Notes: a model not told the origin generated them from the letters alone. A stretch of DNA of 64,000 bases from Alphaproteobacteria bacterium (GCA_021776025.1 JAJFGR010000007.1:620001-684000); one strand, 5' to 3'. Positions 8,389-19,142 are shown, numbered from the stretch's first letter. A program made the numbers and translations.

Positions 8389-11019
8389 TCAAGCTACAGA
8401 TTTGATTTTTTGCTGGCTTTTATTACTCACACCAAAAGACAAAACATCGCCTTGCACAGATATTTTAACAGTAGAGCCGTCCATAACTTCTCCATTAAGA
8501 ATCATTTCCGCGAGTTTGTTTTGTAGCTCTGTTTGAATCACGCGCTTCAATGGGCGCGCGCCATAGGCTGGGTCATACCCTTTATCGCCAATCCATACTT
8601 TAGCCTTCTCGTCGATTTCGAATCTGATGTGACGATCGGCCAACAACTCACGCAGATATTTTAGCTGGATATCGACGATGCCGGTCATTTGTGCGCGATC
8701 AAGACGCTTGAAGAGTAGAATTTCATCAAGGCGATTCAAGAATTCGGGGCGGAATGCTGCGCGAACGGCTTCCATCACTTTGTCTCTGACATTATCAACA
8801 CTCTCACCATCCTTCTGAGCAACCAGATGTTGGGCGCCGAGATTCGAAGTCATGATGAGAATCGTGTTGGAGAAATCGACCGTCCGGCCCTGCCCGTCTG
8901 TTAGGCGGCCATCATCGAGCACTTGCAGTAGGATGTTAAAGACATCGGGGTGGGCTTTTTCAATTTCATCAAACAGAATGACCTGATATGGGCGACGGCG
9001 AACGGCTTCGGTTAGCGCGCCTCCCTCGTCATAGCCAACATAGCCCGGCGGTGCGCCGATCAGCCGGGCCACGGAGTGCTTCTCCATATACTCAGACATA
9101 TCCATCCGCACCATCGCGGCGTCATCATCAAAGAGGAATTCGGCCAGAGCCTTGGTGAGTTCGGTTTTTCCGACGCCTGTGGGGCCGAGGAAGAGGAACG
9201 AGCCCATGGGGCGGCGCTGGTCTTGTAGCCCTGCGCGAGCACGGCGGATGGCATTAGATACGGCGACGAGCGCCTCGTCTTGGCCGATGACGCGCTGGCG
9301 GAGTTTATCTTCCATGGCGAGGAGTTTGTCACGCTCGCCTTCGAGCATTTTATCGACGGGGATGCCTGTCCATTTGCTAACAACACTGGCGATGTCATCT
9401 TCGGTGACTTCTTCGTTGATGAGGCTGGACGCGCTTTCTGTGGGCTCATGCTGGCTTGAATGGTCGGCGGCCTCCGCAATTTTTTGTTCCAGATCGGGAA
9501 TTGCCCCGTATTTCAGCTCACTAGCTTTGGCCCAATCACCATCACGCTCGGCCTGCTCCAGTTGGATGCGGGCCTTATCGAGCTCTTCGGTATATTTTTG
9601 GCCGGTATTGAGTTTTTCTTTCTCGGCTGACCATTGCGAAGTCATATCTGCGCTTTGCGATTCGAGAGATTTTAATTCCTCTTCGAGCTTTTTCAGGCGC
9701 TCCTTAGAGGCTTTATCCTTTTCTTTCTTTAGTGCTTCACGCTCAATTTTCAGCTGGATAATCCGTCGATCCAGCTCATCAAGCTCTTCAGGCTTGGAAT
9801 CGACCTGCATGCGAATGCGGCTGGCGGCCTCATCAATTAGATCAATGGCCTTATCCGGGAGGAAGCGGTCAGTGATATAGCGGTGTGAAAGCGTGGAAGC
9901 GGAGACAATCGCATTGTCGGTAATGCGTACGCCGTGGTGAAGCTCATACTTCTCCTTCAACCCGCGCAGAATGGAAATTGTATCTTCCACTGTGGGTTCG
10001 GAAACGAAAACGGGCTGAAAACGCCGGGCCAGCGCGGCGTCTTTTTCGATATGTTTGCGGTATTCATCAAGCGTGGTTGCGCCAACCATGTGCAGCTCAC
10101 CGCGAGCAAGCGCAGGTTTGAGCATATTGCCCGCATCCATGGAACCTTCGGCCTTACCGGCCCCGACGAGCGTGTGAAGCTCATCAAGGAACATGACGAC
10201 TTCCCCTGCGGCAGCTTTGACCTCATCGATGACCGCTTTAAGCCGCTCTTCGAACTCACCGCGATATTTTGCTCCAGCCAGCAATGCGCCAAGATCAAGA
10301 GACATCAGGCGTTTATTCTTAAGGCTTTCGGGGACATCGCCATTGACGATGCGCTGGGCCAGCCCTTCAATAATCGCAGTTTTACCCACGCCCGGCTCGC
10401 CAATCAGCACAGGATTGTTCTTTGTCCGACGGGAAAGCACCTGAATTGTGCGGCGGATTTCTTCATCGCGGCCGATAATTGGGTCAATCTTACCTTCTTC
10501 TGCGGCTGCGGTGAGGTCATGGGCATATTTATTCAATGCATCAAACTGGTCTTCGGCGCCGGCGCTATCGGCTGTACGGCCTTTGCGCATATCATTTATG
10601 GCCTGGTTAAGCTTGCTGTCTTCCAAACCCGCATCCTCGAGATAGCCAGAGATATCCATCTTTTTAGCGAGCAGCATGGATTGAATAATGCGCTCTGCGG
10701 TTACAAACTTGTCACCTGATTTTTCAGCTAATTTCAATGCATTATCAGCCGTTTTTGCGAAATCAGTTGAAATACGAAGCTGCGCGCCAGAACCCTCAAC
10801 GACAGGGAATTTGGCAATGGCGCCCTCAACATCGCTGCGCAGGCGTGCAACGTTAGCATCTGCGGCTTTCAACAGCTTTGAGACCAGTCCATCCTGGTCA
10901 TCCAGCATGACTTTTAGTAAATGCTCAGGTTCAATTGACTGATGGCCGTTTCGCATCGACAAAGTTTGCGCAGCCTGAATGAAACCCTTTGATTTCTCTG
11001 TAAATTTTTCGAAGTCCAT
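8389..11019 (-). CDS. clpB: ATP-dependent disaggregase ClpB
   Basis: A Hsp100 chaperone that works with DnaK to pull apart protein aggregates in the cytoplasm. The 876 residues cover the N-terminal Clp repeat domain (1-145), AAA+ domain 1 with Walker A GEPGVGKT near residue 206, a long coiled-coil middle domain (about 400-530) that distinguishes ClpB from ClpA, and AAA+ domain 2 with Walker A GPTGVGKT near 611. The C-terminal small domain has the AYGARPLKR motif. It lies downstream of the DUF4167 gene in the usual alphaproteobacterial order, but a terminator separates them. A possible heat-shock promoter is listed separately. Confidence 0.98.
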   Translation of the reverse strand: MDFEKFTEKSKGFIQAAQTLSMRNGHQSIEPEHLLKVMLDDQDGLVSKLLKAADANVARLRSDVEGAIAKFPVVEGSGAQLRISTDFAKTADNALKLAEKSGDKFVTAERIIQSMLLAKKMDISGYLEDAGLEDSKLNQAINDMRKGRTADSAGAEDQFDALNKYAHDLTAAAEEGKIDPIIGRDEEIRRTIQVLSRRTKNNPVLIGEPGVGKTAIIEGLAQRIVNGDVPESLKNKRLMSLDLGALLAGAKYRGEFEERLKAVIDEVKAAAGEVVMFLDELHTLVGAGKAEGSMDAGNMLKPALARGELHMVGATTLDEYRKHIEKDAALARRFQPVFVSEPTVEDTISILRGLKEKYELHHGVRITDNAIVSASTLSHRYITDRFLPDKAIDLIDEAASRIRMQVDSKPEELDELDRRIIQLKIEREALKKEKDKASKERLKKLEEELKSLESQSADMTSQWSAEKEKLNTGQKYTEELDKARIQLEQAERDGDWAKASELKYGAIPDLEQKIAEAADHSSQHEPTESASSLINEEVTEDDIASVVSKWTGIPVDKMLEGERDKLLAMEDKLRQRVIGQDEALVAVSNAIRRARAGLQDQRRPMGSFLFLGPTGVGKTELTKALAEFLFDDDAAMVRMDMSEYMEKHSVARLIGAPPGYVGYDEGGALTEAVRRRPYQVILFDEIEKAHPDVFNILLQVLDDGRLTDGQGRTVDFSNTILIMTSNLGAQHLVAQKDGESVDNVRDKVMEAVRAAFRPEFLNRLDEILLFKRLDRAQMTGIVDIQLKYLRELLADRHIRFEIDEKAKVWIGDKGYDPAYGARPLKRVIQTELQNKLAEMILNGEVMDGSTVKISVQGDVLSFGVSNKSQQKIKSVA

Positions 11020-11045
11020 AATATTAACTATAGGCGCCCAGCCCC

Positions 11046-11073
11046 GCTTTGGGAAGAGTTAACCGCTCTCAAG
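11046..11073 (-). promoter_or_regulatory. Possible sigma-32 type promoter of clpB
   Basis: On the minus strand CTTGAG (11073-11068) is followed after 14 bases by CCCAAAGC (11053-11046), about 26 bases before the clpB start. This resembles the CTTGAA / CCCCAT layout of heat-shock promoters, and rpoH is present in this window. The -10 match is partial, so this is a weak call. Confidence 0.35.
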
Positions 11074-11102
11074 AGTACAATTTTAACCTTGCTCAAAATA
11101 GC

Positions 11103-11125
11103 AAAAAAGGCGGCCAGGCCGCCTT
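11103..11125 (-). terminator. Intrinsic terminator after the DUF4167 gene
   Basis: A GC-rich inverted repeat, AAGGCGGCC / GGCCGCCTT with a minimal loop, is followed on the minus strand by six T residues. It lies between the DUF4167 gene and clpB and should end the upstream transcript. Confidence 0.8.
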
Positions 11126-11163
11126 GATTTAAATCAAATATAAGAAAGCTTTAATTCAACAAA

Positions 11164-11595
11164 CTATGAGGAAGCTGTTTCAGCTGTACGTGCCTCGGAT
11201 TCAGCCTTAGGAGACTCCCCTAAGATACTGGAAGGCAAGGATAAATCATCACTCTTTTGTTCTGGTTTTTCTGCATTCTCCGCTTGTGGCTTACGCTCAC
11301 CCTGTACGCTTCCTTCCCAACTATTGATGACTCGCTGGTAATGTTCGGCGAATTGAAGGTAGCTCTCAGCCAAAACACGATCCCCTGAAGAGGCGGCATC
11401 TTTAGCTAAGGTTACATATTTTTCGTTTACCTGATGCGCTGTGCCACGGATACGTACATCGGGGCCATTGCTATCAAAAACCTGCATACGCTGTTGGTTT
11501 CCACCGCCGCGACGCTGACCTCCGCCATTGCCGCCGCCGTTGCCTCTACCACCATTGCCACGCTGGCGTCTACTTGATGTTCCGTGTCTCATCAT
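11164..11595 (-). CDS. DUF4167 domain protein
   Basis: A 143-residue protein. The N-terminal part (residues 1-40) is very rich in Gly, Arg, Gln and Asn (RGNGGRGNGGGNGGG) and is likely disordered and nucleic-acid binding. It is followed by the DUF4167 core, with VRIRGTAHQVNEKYVTLA and SGDRVLAESYLQFAEHYQR at about 48-85. The tail is acidic and low in complexity. DUF4167 is found almost only in alphaproteobacteria, next to prmC and clpB; its function is unknown. The ATG at 11595 follows a ggaaaa stretch; an in-frame start 51 bases earlier would add an atypical N terminus. Confidence 0.88.
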   Translation of the reverse strand: MMRHGTSSRRQRGNGGRGNGGGNGGGQRRGGGNQQRMQVFDSNGPDVRIRGTAHQVNEKYVTLAKDAASSGDRVLAESYLQFAEHYQRVINSWEGSVQGERKPQAENAEKPEQKSDDLSLPSSILGESPKAESEARTAETASS

Positions 11596-11817
11596 TTTTT
11601 CCGTTTCTTTAATTACGTTAACCACACATACACGTACACCATACATTATTTGCGTACGTCTGGCTACCCCTTAGAGGCTTAAACACACTATATGTTGGGT
11701 TTTTCCAACCAGCATCAGACTGCATCTTGTAATCACTCAATTGCGTTTGTCTGTGCTGATGATTTTTAACCTACAGTGATGGGCTCGTTCTAATCAACCG
11801 CCTATGCAATATTTTTT

Positions 11818-12648
11818 TTATTTATCCCCACTGATGTTCTCGGGCACAAGCTCTACAACCCTTGTGTGCCCTGCTATATCAGCATAAGATGATATAATGG
11901 AAAACCGCGATTCTTCACTGAGTCGCCTTGTGGATTTTTCCTGATCGAATCCGATTTCAAAAAAGGCTCTGCCACCCGGTTTTAAAAGGGGAAAAAGCTG
12001 CGAAAAAATTTCTTTATAGGCTTGCAGACCGTCTTCCCCTCCGTCCAAAGCCAGAGTCGGATCATGATTTTTGACCGATTCATCTAGGTTTTGAATCACT
12101 TTTTTAGCTATATAGGGAGGATTCGAGACCACGAGATCGAAAGATTCATCCAATGATTCTGCCCAATTTCCTTGTAAAAACGTGGCACGATCAGCCACAT
12201 AATTCTGCTGCGCATTGATTTTTGCGGTTTCAATCGCCTCTGCAGAGAGATCTATTCCCACGCCTGCGGCCTGCGGAAACTCGGAGAGCAGCGCTATCAA
12301 AATGCACCCTGTGCCTGTGCCAAGATCGAGAATATTCTCAGGAGGATTGTCTTTATAACGCGCAACGACAGCCTCCACCAACGCTTCCGTGTCGGACCGC
12401 GGATCGAGCGTCGCATCAGAAAGCTCGAAACGCATGCCCCAAAATTCGCGCTCGCCATAGATTCGCGACAGAGGAATGCCCTGCCTATAGAGCTCAAGGT
12501 CATTTAATATGGGTTCCTCATCCACGCTTTGCCCGGGATTGGCGATCATATCCGCGTGCGATAGCCCTGTGCGTTTTTTCAGAACATAGCGCGCATCGGA
12601 TTCGGATAAGCTCACGCGAAGCTGTTTATAGAGCTCTTGGAGAGTCAT
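11818..12648 (-). CDS. prmC: Release factor glutamine methyltransferase
   Basis: Methylates the glutamine of the GGQ motif in release factors 1 and 2, using S-adenosylmethionine. The 276 residues fit the family. An N-terminal helical domain that recognises the release factor is followed by a Rossmann domain with the SAM motif ILDLGTGTGCI near residue 112-122, and the catalytic NPPY motif at about 174-177. It starts four bases after the stop of prfA, its own substrate gene, so the two are cotranscribed. After its stop about 220 bases without a gene lead to DUF4167; no clear terminator is seen there. Confidence 0.97.
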   Translation of the reverse strand: MTLQELYKQLRVSLSESDARYVLKKRTGLSHADMIANPGQSVDEEPILNDLELYRQGIPLSRIYGEREFWGMRFELSDATLDPRSDTEALVEAVVARYKDNPPENILDLGTGTGCILIALLSEFPQAAGVGIDLSAEAIETAKINAQQNYVADRATFLQGNWAESLDESFDLVVSNPPYIAKKVIQNLDESVKNHDPTLALDGGEDGLQAYKEIFSQLFPLLKPGGRAFFEIGFDQEKSTRRLSEESRFSIISSYADIAGHTRVVELVPENISGDK

Positions 12649-12652
12649 GGTT

Positions 12653-13717
12653 TTAGGATTCTATCGATGCAAGCGCGGAGGCTTGATCTTCGGCGATGAG
12701 TGCGTCAACAATCTCCCCAAGCGCTTCGCCGCTGAGTACATCATCAAGCTTATGCAGTGTCAGGTTAATGCGGTGGTCGGTCACGCGCCCTTGCGGGAAA
12801 TTATAAGTGCGAATGCGTTCGGAGCGGTCACCAGAGCCAACCTGGCTTTTTCGGTCCTCTGCGCGTTCCTCATGCAGTTTTTGGCGCTGCATGTCATAGA
12901 TGCGCGTTGAGAGCACCTTCATAGCCTTGGCCTTATTCTTATGCTGCGAGCGCTCTTCCTGCATTTCCACAACCACGCCGGTTGGAATATGGGTGATGCG
13001 CACAGCGGAGTCGGTAGTGTTGACGTGCTGGCCCCCTGCGCCTTGGGAACGGTAGGTATCAATGCGCAGATCATCGCTATGGATGTTGACCTCGGCTTCT
13101 TCTGCCTCGGGAAGCACGGCAATGGTAGCAGCAGAGGTATGTATACGACCCTGACTCTCGGTTTTAGGCACGCGCTGCACGCGGTGTGTGCCCGATTCAT
13201 ATTTAAGCTTTGAGAACACGTTCTGACCGCTCACCTCGGCTACAATCTCCTTATACCCTCCAGCATCACTTTCGGACGCTTCCATAAGCTCAAGCTTCCA
13301 GCCCTGCTTGCTGGCATAACCTTTAAGCATGGTGAAGAGGTCTCCGGCAAAAAGTCCGGCTTCATCCCCGCCCGTACCAGCACGAATTTCAACAATAGCG
13401 TTTTTGGCATCGTCTTCGTCTTTGGGGATGAGGGCCAGTTGGATTTTTTTCTCCAGCGCCGGCATTTTGGCATCAAGCGCGCGGAGCTCTTCGCCGGCAA
13501 CATCTTTCATTTCCGGATCAGAGAGGAGTTCCTGCAGGTCTGCTTTTTCGCTGCGGGCGGCCTCTATAGCGTTAATCGCCTCAACAACCGGGTCCAGCTC
13601 CGCATATTCCATAGAAAACTTGGTAAACTGCTCACCGCTCAAGCCAGTTTCTGACATGAGAGCAGCTAGCTCGGCATGCCGATTTTTGATTGAGTCTAAT
13701 TTTCCTTCTAAAGCCAT
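12653..13717 (-). CDS. prfA: Peptide chain release factor 1
   Basis: Recognises UAA and UAG stop codons in the ribosomal A site and triggers peptide release. The 354 residues match RF1. The catalytic GGQ motif sits at about residues 227-230 within [17 protein letters not shown], followed by the ITHIPTG segment. The codon-recognition domain precedes it, and a long helical N-terminal domain opens the protein. It is coupled to prmC, which methylates the GGQ glutamine. Upstream is the RodZ-like gene, 19 bases away. Confidence 0.98.
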   Translation of the reverse strand: MALEGKLDSIKNRHAELAALMSETGLSGEQFTKFSMEYAELDPVVEAINAIEAARSEKADLQELLSDPEMKDVAGEELRALDAKMPALEKKIQLALIPKDEDDAKNAIVEIRAGTGGDEAGLFAGDLFTMLKGYASKQGWKLELMEASESDAGGYKEIVAEVSGQNVFSKLKYESGTHRVQRVPKTESQGRIHTSAATIAVLPEAEEAEVNIHSDDLRIDTYRSQGAGGQHVNTTDSAVRITHIPTGVVVEMQEERSQHKNKAKAMKVLSTRIYDMQRQKLHEERAEDRKSQVGSGDRSERIRTYNFPQGRVTDHRINLTLHKLDDVLSGEALGEIVDALIAEDQASALASIES

Positions 13718-13736
13718 GGCTGGGTTTTAAAGCGTT

Positions 13737-14555
13737 TTAAGGCGCTGTATCAAGTGCAAAGTTCGCTTTGAGGTATTCCGCATCAAGTGAGAGGCGCCGC
13801 AAAACCTTGCCGGTTTCACCAAGTTTTCGCAGAGCTTGCCCATCGACCTCGACCTCCACGCCGCCGGCATTGCCGATGGAAATGTTGAGATCTGGCCGGT
13901 CAGGGACATAATATTGATCGCCCGCTTTCAATACCCGCGACAACATCGCTTTGCCTTTTTTATCGCGAATTTCAACCCAGCTATTTTCACGGATATTGAG
14001 GATAATGCCTTTAACCGGTTTTTTCTCAATAACAACCTCTTCTACAGCTTCTTGAATTTCGGGCGCGGGCGCTGCAGGGATTATTATCGCTTTTTCCTCC
14101 TGCATCTGTACGGGCACTTCCGGGATATTCTCGACAATGTCACGCTGCTGACGGTTTTCGCCAAACCAAAACGCCAGAATGGCAATCGCGCTAAACAGAC
14201 ATGTCAGCGTAATCCATAACGGTGGAAGCTGTCCCTCCGAAGACGGCATAGGGAAATACAGCTCCGTTTCCGCAGTCTGCCCTCCCGATTGAACCTTAAA
14301 CAATTTGACCATTTTATCGCCATCCAGTCCTAGATATTCGGCGTAAGAGCGAACAAAACCGACTGCATAAACTTTACCGGGCAGCTTTTTTAAATTGCCG
14401 GATTCAATAGCTTCAATCTGGGACGCGCGAATGCGCAGCGCCTTTTCAATATCTTCTATAGACTGGTTGTAATGGGTGCGAGTACGGCGCAGAACTTCAC
14501 CTACGGGCATGTCCGCAATACTCATATCATTGTGCTGTGGTGAGGGTTCTGCCAT
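13737..14555 (-). CDS. RodZ-like helix-turn-helix membrane protein (DUF4115)
   Basis: A 272-residue single-pass protein. The N-terminal cytoplasmic part has a Xre-type helix-turn-helix (about residues 18-75, with VLRRTRTHYNQSIEDIEKAL and RASQIEAIESGN). A transmembrane helix at about 112-131 (PLWITLTCLFSAIAILAFWF) leads to a glutamate- and proline-rich linker and a C-terminal DUF4115 domain (about 185-260, with NSWVEIRDKKGKAMLSRVLKAG). This layout is that of RodZ, which links MreB to the cell-wall elongation machinery. It lies between lysC and prfA, a position seen for such genes in other alphaproteobacteria; equivalence to RodZ is inferred. Confidence 0.87.
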   Translation of the reverse strand: MAEPSPQHNDMSIADMPVGEVLRRTRTHYNQSIEDIEKALRIRASQIEAIESGNLKKLPGKVYAVGFVRSYAEYLGLDGDKMVKLFKVQSGGQTAETELYFPMPSSEGQLPPLWITLTCLFSAIAILAFWFGENRQQRDIVENIPEVPVQMQEEKAIIIPAAPAPEIQEAVEEVVIEKKPVKGIILNIRENSWVEIRDKKGKAMLSRVLKAGDQYYVPDRPDLNISIGNAGGVEVEVDGQALRKLGETGKVLRRLSLDAEYLKANFALDTAP

Positions 14556-14589
14556 AATACATGCAGACTAACGTATTTAAACGCTTTCT

Positions 14590-15825
14590 TTAAGCGGTTT
14601 CTTCCAGCCCATAGGCCGCATGCAATGCGCGCACGGCCAGTTCAGTGTAATCTTCCTCGATCAAAACGCTGATTTTGATTTCAGAAGTTGAAATCACCTG
14701 AATGTTAATATTCTTTTCGGCTAGCGTTTCAAACATTGTATTGGCCACACCAGCATGCGAGCGCATACCGATACCAACGACCGAGACCTTGGCAACATTG
14801 CTGGCAGAAATAATTTTCGATTTTTTCAGAAAATCTTGCTTTGTAAGAACAGCTAGCGCCTGTTCAAGCTCATTCTTAGGCGCGGTAAAGGTCATGTCTG
14901 TTGCTTTACCGTCAGTTGAAATGTTCTGAACAATCATATCGACATTGACGTTTGAATCCGCCAGCGGACTGAATATTTTTGCGGCCACGCCCGGAACATC
15001 GGGTACGTTCAAAATTGTGACCTTGGCTTCATCGCGGCTAAAGGCGATGCCTGTTACAAGCTCCTGTTCCATAATATCTTCCTCTTTCGTTACTAATGTT
15101 CCCGGCATATCGCTACCGACATGGTCTTCAAAGCTAGAAAGCACCTGCAAGGATACCTTCTGCTTTGCGGCAATTTCAACAGACCGGGTTTGTAAAACTT
15201 TTGCACCTAAAGACGAAAGCTCCAGCATCTCCTCATAGGCGATTTTTTTGATTTTGCGCGCGCCCGGCACAATGCGTGGGTCTGTGGTGTACACGCCGTC
15301 AACATCGGTATAAATATCACAACGGTCCGCTTTTAAAGCAGCGGCCAGCGCTACTGCAGAAGTGTCAGAGCCACCGCGGCCCAATGTCGAAACCCTGTTG
15401 GCATCGGTTATTCCCTGAAAGCCGGGAACAACAGCAACTTCACCGTTGCCCAGACGTTTATGTAATTCAACAGTATCGATATCTTCGATGCGCGCTTTTC
15501 CATGGATATCATTGGTTTTGATTGGCACCTGCCAGCCCATCCAGCTTCGCGCCGCTATGCCGCGTTTTTGTAGTGCCATGGCCATGAGACCGGAGGTCAC
15601 CTGCTCACCACTGGAAACGACCACATCATATTCGCGCAAATCATGCATTTTGCTAACTTCGCCGCAATAGCCTACCAATTGATTGGTCACTCCGGACATC
15701 GCAGAGACGACGACGGCAACCTGATGGCCAGATTCAACCTCACACGCGATCTTATCGGCAGCGCGTTCAATGCGCTCGATATCTGCGACGGAGGTTCCGC
15801 CAAATTTTGCAACTATTAAAGCCAT
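14590..15825 (-). CDS. lysC: Aspartate kinase
   Basis: Phosphorylates aspartate in the first step to lysine, threonine, methionine and diaminopimelate. The 411 residues match the class with a kinase domain (1-245) and two ACT domains. The start KFGGTSVAD and the GRGGSDTSAVALAAAL stretch near 150-165 bind substrate and ATP. The ACT domains (about 265-405) are where lysine or threonine would feed back. The gene leads a minus-strand run towards prfA and is divergent from ubiG, with 58 bases between the starts. With lysA in the same window it covers both ends of lysine synthesis. Confidence 0.97.
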   Translation of the reverse strand: MALIVAKFGGTSVADIERIERAADKIACEVESGHQVAVVVSAMSGVTNQLVGYCGEVSKMHDLREYDVVVSSGEQVTSGLMAMALQKRGIAARSWMGWQVPIKTNDIHGKARIEDIDTVELHKRLGNGEVAVVPGFQGITDANRVSTLGRGGSDTSAVALAAALKADRCDIYTDVDGVYTTDPRIVPGARKIKKIAYEEMLELSSLGAKVLQTRSVEIAAKQKVSLQVLSSFEDHVGSDMPGTLVTKEEDIMEQELVTGIAFSRDEAKVTILNVPDVPGVAAKIFSPLADSNVNVDMIVQNISTDGKATDMTFTAPKNELEQALAVLTKQDFLKKSKIISASNVAKVSVVGIGMRSHAGVANTMFETLAEKNINIQVISTSEIKISVLIEEDYTELAVRALHAAYGLEETA

Positions 15826-15883
15826 ATCTTTTTGCTTCTAAATCGGTTAAAAATCACTCGTATTAATAAGGAATCAAAGGCTT

Positions 15884-16606
15884 ATGTCCAGCATAGATAC
15901 GCAGGAGATCGAGAATTTTTCTAAAGATGCCGCTGATTGGTGGGATGAAAACGGCCCGTTTAAGCCCCTGCACGCCCTCAACCCTGTTCGTCTATCATAC
16001 ATAAAAGCACAGATTTGCGAGCATTATGAGCGTGATACTCAAAGTCTGAAGCCCTTTGAAAAGCTTAGTATTCTCGATGTGGGCTGTGGCGGCGGATTGG
16101 TTTGTGAACCCTTGGCCCGTTTGGGTGCCAAAGTCACAGGGGCTGATGCAGACAGCGTTACCATTGAAACCGCCCGAGAGCATGCTAAAGCCTCAGGTTT
16201 GAAGGTCGATTACCAGAATAAACCAGCCGAAGAGATCAAAAAACAATTTGATGTGGTGCTGGCACTCGAAATCATTGAGCATGTCGCCGATCCTTCAGCT
16301 TTTGTTGAAAGTATTTCCACGCTGGTGAAGCCCGGTGGGTTGGTTATTTTCTCAACCCTTAATCGTAACCCTAAATCATTCCTGCTTGGTATTGTCGCGG
16401 CGGAATACATCCTGCGCTGGGTGCCACAAGGCACTCACAGCTGGAAGAAATTTGTGCGTCCGTCGGAGCTTTCACGTATGGCCCGCGCAGCAGAGCTCAC
16501 ACCACATGATGTAACGGGGTTAATTTTTAACCCGTCGAGTAATGAATTTGCGCTTTCCAAGCGCGACCTTGATGTGAACTATTTACTCAGCTGTAAAAAA
16601 GGATAA
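15884..16606 (+). CDS. ubiG: Ubiquinone biosynthesis O-methyltransferase
   Basis: Performs the two O-methylations of ubiquinone synthesis with S-adenosylmethionine. The 240 residues fit UbiG. The start SIDTQEIENFSKDAADWWDE is typical, the SAM-binding motif ILDVGCGGG lies at about residues 64-72, and LEIIEHVADP follows near 125. The late segment GTHSWKKFVRPSEL is characteristic of the family. Divergent from lysC, with the HIG1-like gene nine bases downstream, which suggests one transcript through to the electron transfer flavoprotein genes. Confidence 0.97.
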   Translation: MSSIDTQEIENFSKDAADWWDENGPFKPLHALNPVRLSYIKAQICEHYERDTQSLKPFEKLSILDVGCGGGLVCEPLARLGAKVTGADADSVTIETAREHAKASGLKVDYQNKPAEEIKKQFDVVLALEIIEHVADPSAFVESISTLVKPGGLVIFSTLNRNPKSFLLGIVAAEYILRWVPQGTHSWKKFVRPSELSRMARAAELTPHDVTGLIFNPSSNEFALSKRDLDVNYLLSCKKG

Positions 16607-16615
16607 ATTAAAATC

Positions 16616-16813
16616 ATGAGTAATTTCGCCGCCATCGCCATGGGCCTTGCCATGCTCTCTGTCCTCGCCGTTTTGTGCTTGGGGCTTTTTGCCATGATCA
16701 AAGGCGGAGATTTCAACAAAAAATACGGCAATAAATTAATGCAGGCGCGTGTCGGTTTACAGGGGCTTGCTTTGGCCCTGCTTGCGCTGGCATACTATTC
16801 TTCTAATTCCTAA
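16616..16813 (+). CDS. HIG1-type twin transmembrane protein
   Basis: A 65-residue protein with two transmembrane helices, about residues 8-27 and 44-60, joined by the polar loop GGDFNKKYGNKLMQARVGLQ. The loop with N-K-x-x-x-R-x-x-x-Q matches the HIG1 (hypoxia-induced) pattern, where the mitochondrial members stabilise respiratory supercomplexes. In alphaproteobacteria such genes often precede etfB. A link to the respiratory chain is likely from context but not shown by the sequence. Confidence 0.85.
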   Translation: MSNFAAIAMGLAMLSVLAVLCLGLFAMIKGGDFNKKYGNKLMQARVGLQGLALALLALAYYSSNS

Positions 16814-16837
16814 CCACATCCGTGGGAGACAAATCTG

Positions 16838-17605
16838 ATGAAAATTTTAGTCCCGATTAAGCGTGTTGTTGATTACAACGTCAAAGTGCGCGTTAAGGCC
16901 GATAATAGCGGCATCGAGCTGGCCAACGTTAAAATGTCGGTGAACCCGTTTGATGAAATTGCGATTGAAGAAGCGGTGCGTTTAAAAGAAGCGGGCAAGG
17001 CAACGGAAGTGATTGCCGTTTCGATTGGCCCGGAAAAAGCGCAGGAACAGCTGCGCACCGCGATGGCGATTGGTGCGGACCGCGCAATCTTGGTGCAAAC
17101 AGATGCGCCGATTGATTTGGGCGGGGTTGAACCGCTGGCGGTTGCGAAAACTCTGAAAGCTTTGGTGGATAAAGAGAGCCCTGATCTCGTGATCATGGGC
17201 AAGCAGTCGATTGATGACGATTCAAACCAGACCGGGCAAATGCTTTCTGCTTTGCTGGGTTGGGCGCAAGGAACATTTGCATCGAAGCTGGAGCTTGGCG
17301 ATGGCAACCTCAAAGTCACACGCGAAGTTGATGGAGGACTTGAAACTTTAGAGCTTAAAACTCCTGCGATCATTACAACTGATCTGCGCTTGAATGAACC
17401 ACGCTATGCGAAGCTGCCGGACATTATGAAAGCGAAAAAGAAAGAGCTCGAAGTTCTGGCCGCTGAAGATCTCGGCGTTGATTACACGCCGCGCCTATCC
17501 ATTGTCAAAGTAGAAGAACCGCCGACCCGTCAAGGCGGCGGTAAGGTCGCCGATGTCGATGAGCTAATTGATAAACTGAAAAACGAAGCGAAGGTGTTGT
17601 CATGA
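16838..17605 (+). CDS. etfB: Electron transfer flavoprotein beta subunit
   Basis: Small subunit of the heterodimeric flavoprotein that carries electrons from acyl-CoA and other dehydrogenases towards ubiquinone. The 255 residues match. The start [19 protein letters not shown], the [16 protein letters not shown] segment and the [16 protein letters not shown] segment are family features, as is the AMP-binding region. The end overlaps etfA by four bases (ATGA), so translation is coupled. The ribosome binding site gggag is well placed. Confidence 0.98.
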   Translation: MKILVPIKRVVDYNVKVRVKADNSGIELANVKMSVNPFDEIAIEEAVRLKEAGKATEVIAVSIGPEKAQEQLRTAMAIGADRAILVQTDAPIDLGGVEPLAVAKTLKALVDKESPDLVIMGKQSIDDDSNQTGQMLSALLGWAQGTFASKLELGDGNLKVTREVDGGLETLELKTPAIITTDLRLNEPRYAKLPDIMKAKKKELEVLAAEDLGVDYTPRLSIVKVEEPPTRQGGGKVADVDELIDKLKNEAKVLS

Positions 17606-18531
17606 GTGTATTAGTTATAGCCGAACACGATAATTCCGAGATTAAAGCCGCGACGCTGAACACGATTACAGCGGCGCGGCAGATTGACGGCGATGTACAT
17701 TTGCTGGTTGCCGGCGCGAATATGGATGGCGCAATGCAGGCGGCTTCGCAAATTCACGGCATTGCTAAAGTTTTGAAAGCGGATGCGCCGGAGCTTGGCC
17801 ATCACCTCGCGGAAAATATAGCGCTGGTGATTGTGGAGCTGGCGACGAATTACACTCATATCCTCGCCCCCGCTTCAACATTCGGTAAAAACGTTATGCC
17901 GCGCGCGGCGGCCCTTCTAGATACACAGCAGATCTCGGATATTTCAGCCGTCGTTGATGCGGACACTTTTGAGCGTCCGGTTTATGCAGGGAATGCAGTG
18001 GCGACAGTGAAGTCTTCAGATGCCATTAAATTGATTACGGTGCGCGGGACGACTTTTGACCCTGTTAAAGCCGAAGGTGGACAGCCAGAAGTTGAGGATG
18101 TTGCGCCCAAAGGTGATGCCGGGCTTTCAAGTTTTGTCGGGCTTGAGGCCAGCGAAAGCGACCGGCCTGAATTAACCTCTGCCGATATTGTTGTATCCGG
18201 CGGGCGCGGCGTGGGGTCGGCTGAGAACTTCGCAATTATCGAGAAGCTGGCTGATAAGATTGGCGCGGCTGTCGGCGCTTCCCGGGCCGCTGTTGATGCG
18301 GGATATGTTCCGAATGATTATCAGGTTGGGCAGACGGGTAAGGTTGTGGCACCTGATCTGTATATAGCGATTGGAATTTCCGGCGCGATCCAGCATTTGG
18401 CAGGCATGAAGGATTCAAAAGTGATTGTTGCCATCAACAAAGATGAAGATGCCCCAATCTTCCAAATTGCTGATTACGGGTTGGTTGCTGATTTGTTTGA
18501 AGCTGTGCCAGAGCTTGAGAGTAAGCTCTAG
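17602..18531 (+). CDS. etfA: Electron transfer flavoprotein alpha subunit
   Basis: Large subunit of the electron transfer flavoprotein and holder of most FAD contacts. The 309 residues are standard. The FAD-binding C-terminal domain shows [14 protein letters not shown] near residues 194-207, the [32 protein letters not shown] run, and the final [15 protein letters not shown] signature. It overlaps etfB at the start. Its stop forms a palindromic CTAG with the msrA stop on the other strand. Confidence 0.98.
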   Translation: MSVLVIAEHDNSEIKAATLNTITAARQIDGDVHLLVAGANMDGAMQAASQIHGIAKVLKADAPELGHHLAENIALVIVELATNYTHILAPASTFGKNVMPRAAALLDTQQISDISAVVDADTFERPVYAGNAVATVKSSDAIKLITVRGTTFDPVKAEGGQPEVEDVAPKGDAGLSSFVGLEASESDRPELTSADIVVSGGRGVGSAENFAIIEKLADKIGAAVGASRAAVDAGYVPNDYQVGQTGKVVAPDLYIAIGISGAIQHLAGMKDSKVIVAINKDEDAPIFQIADYGLVADLFEAVPELESKL

Positions 18532-19142
18532 TTAAATAGCTTCACACCTGTGCGAGCATCATCACCCCATAGATCATCAAGGTGGGCATCGCGACCACAT
18601 TTCCAACGATAGAATTTATATTTTGTCTCGTTCGTTTTGTAAAAATTCTGATGATAATCTTCCGCGGGATAAAACTCCGCAGCTGGCAACAATTCCGTCA
18701 CAATGTCTTTCTTTAATATCTCTTCAGCCTTTTCCAGCGATTTCATCGCGAGCTTAAATTCATCTTCATCATTGTAAAACACGGCTGTACGATAGGTTGA
18801 GCCCTTGTCGCAGAACTGGCCTTTTGGATCGAGGGGGTCAACGTTGCTCCAGTAGACTTCCAGCAGTTTTTCGTACCCCACTTTGTCAGAATCATAGACA
18901 ACCTCAATGACTTCATAATGCCCGGTGTCGCCGCGGATGACTTGCTTATAGCTTGGGTTTTCAACATGTCCGCCAGAAAAGCCGGAACGCACATCTGTTA
19001 CGCCTTCAACATGCTCAAACGGTTTTTCCATGCACCAGAAACATCCACCAGCGAAAATGGCTGTCTTGGTTTCTGCTAAGGCGCTTTGCGGGAACAATGC
19101 CAGCAGAAGGGCCAAGACCATATATTTTTGAATTCTGTTCAT
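18528..19142 (-). CDS. msrA: Peptide methionine sulfoxide reductase MsrA, exported form
   Basis: Reduces S-methionine sulfoxide in damaged proteins. The 204 residues contain the catalytic motif GGCFWC (Cys34, Cys37), the [13 protein letters not shown] stretch and the AEDYHQNFY segment. The N terminus, [23 protein letters not shown], is a clear signal peptide, so this copy should act in the periplasm, where it would need an electron donor that is not visible here. I prefer the ATG at 19142; an in-frame start 36 bases earlier would place a polar extension before the signal peptide. No MsrB gene is adjacent. Confidence 0.94.
   Translation of the reverse strand: MNRIQKYMVLALLLALFPQSALAETKTAIFAGGCFWCMEKPFEHVEGVTDVRSGFSGGHVENPSYKQVIRGDTGHYEVIEVVYDSDKVGYEKLLEVYWSNVDPLDPKGQFCDKGSTYRTAVFYNDEDEFKLAMKSLEKAEEILKKDIVTELLPAAEFYPAEDYHQNFYKTNETKYKFYRWKCGRDAHLDDLWGDDARTGVKLFN

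Noticed and set aside
9152-10719. Long open frames of 242 and 261 codons on the plus strand inside clpB
   Set aside because: They lie opposite highly conserved clpB coding sequence, have no ribosome binding site and read as compositional shadows.
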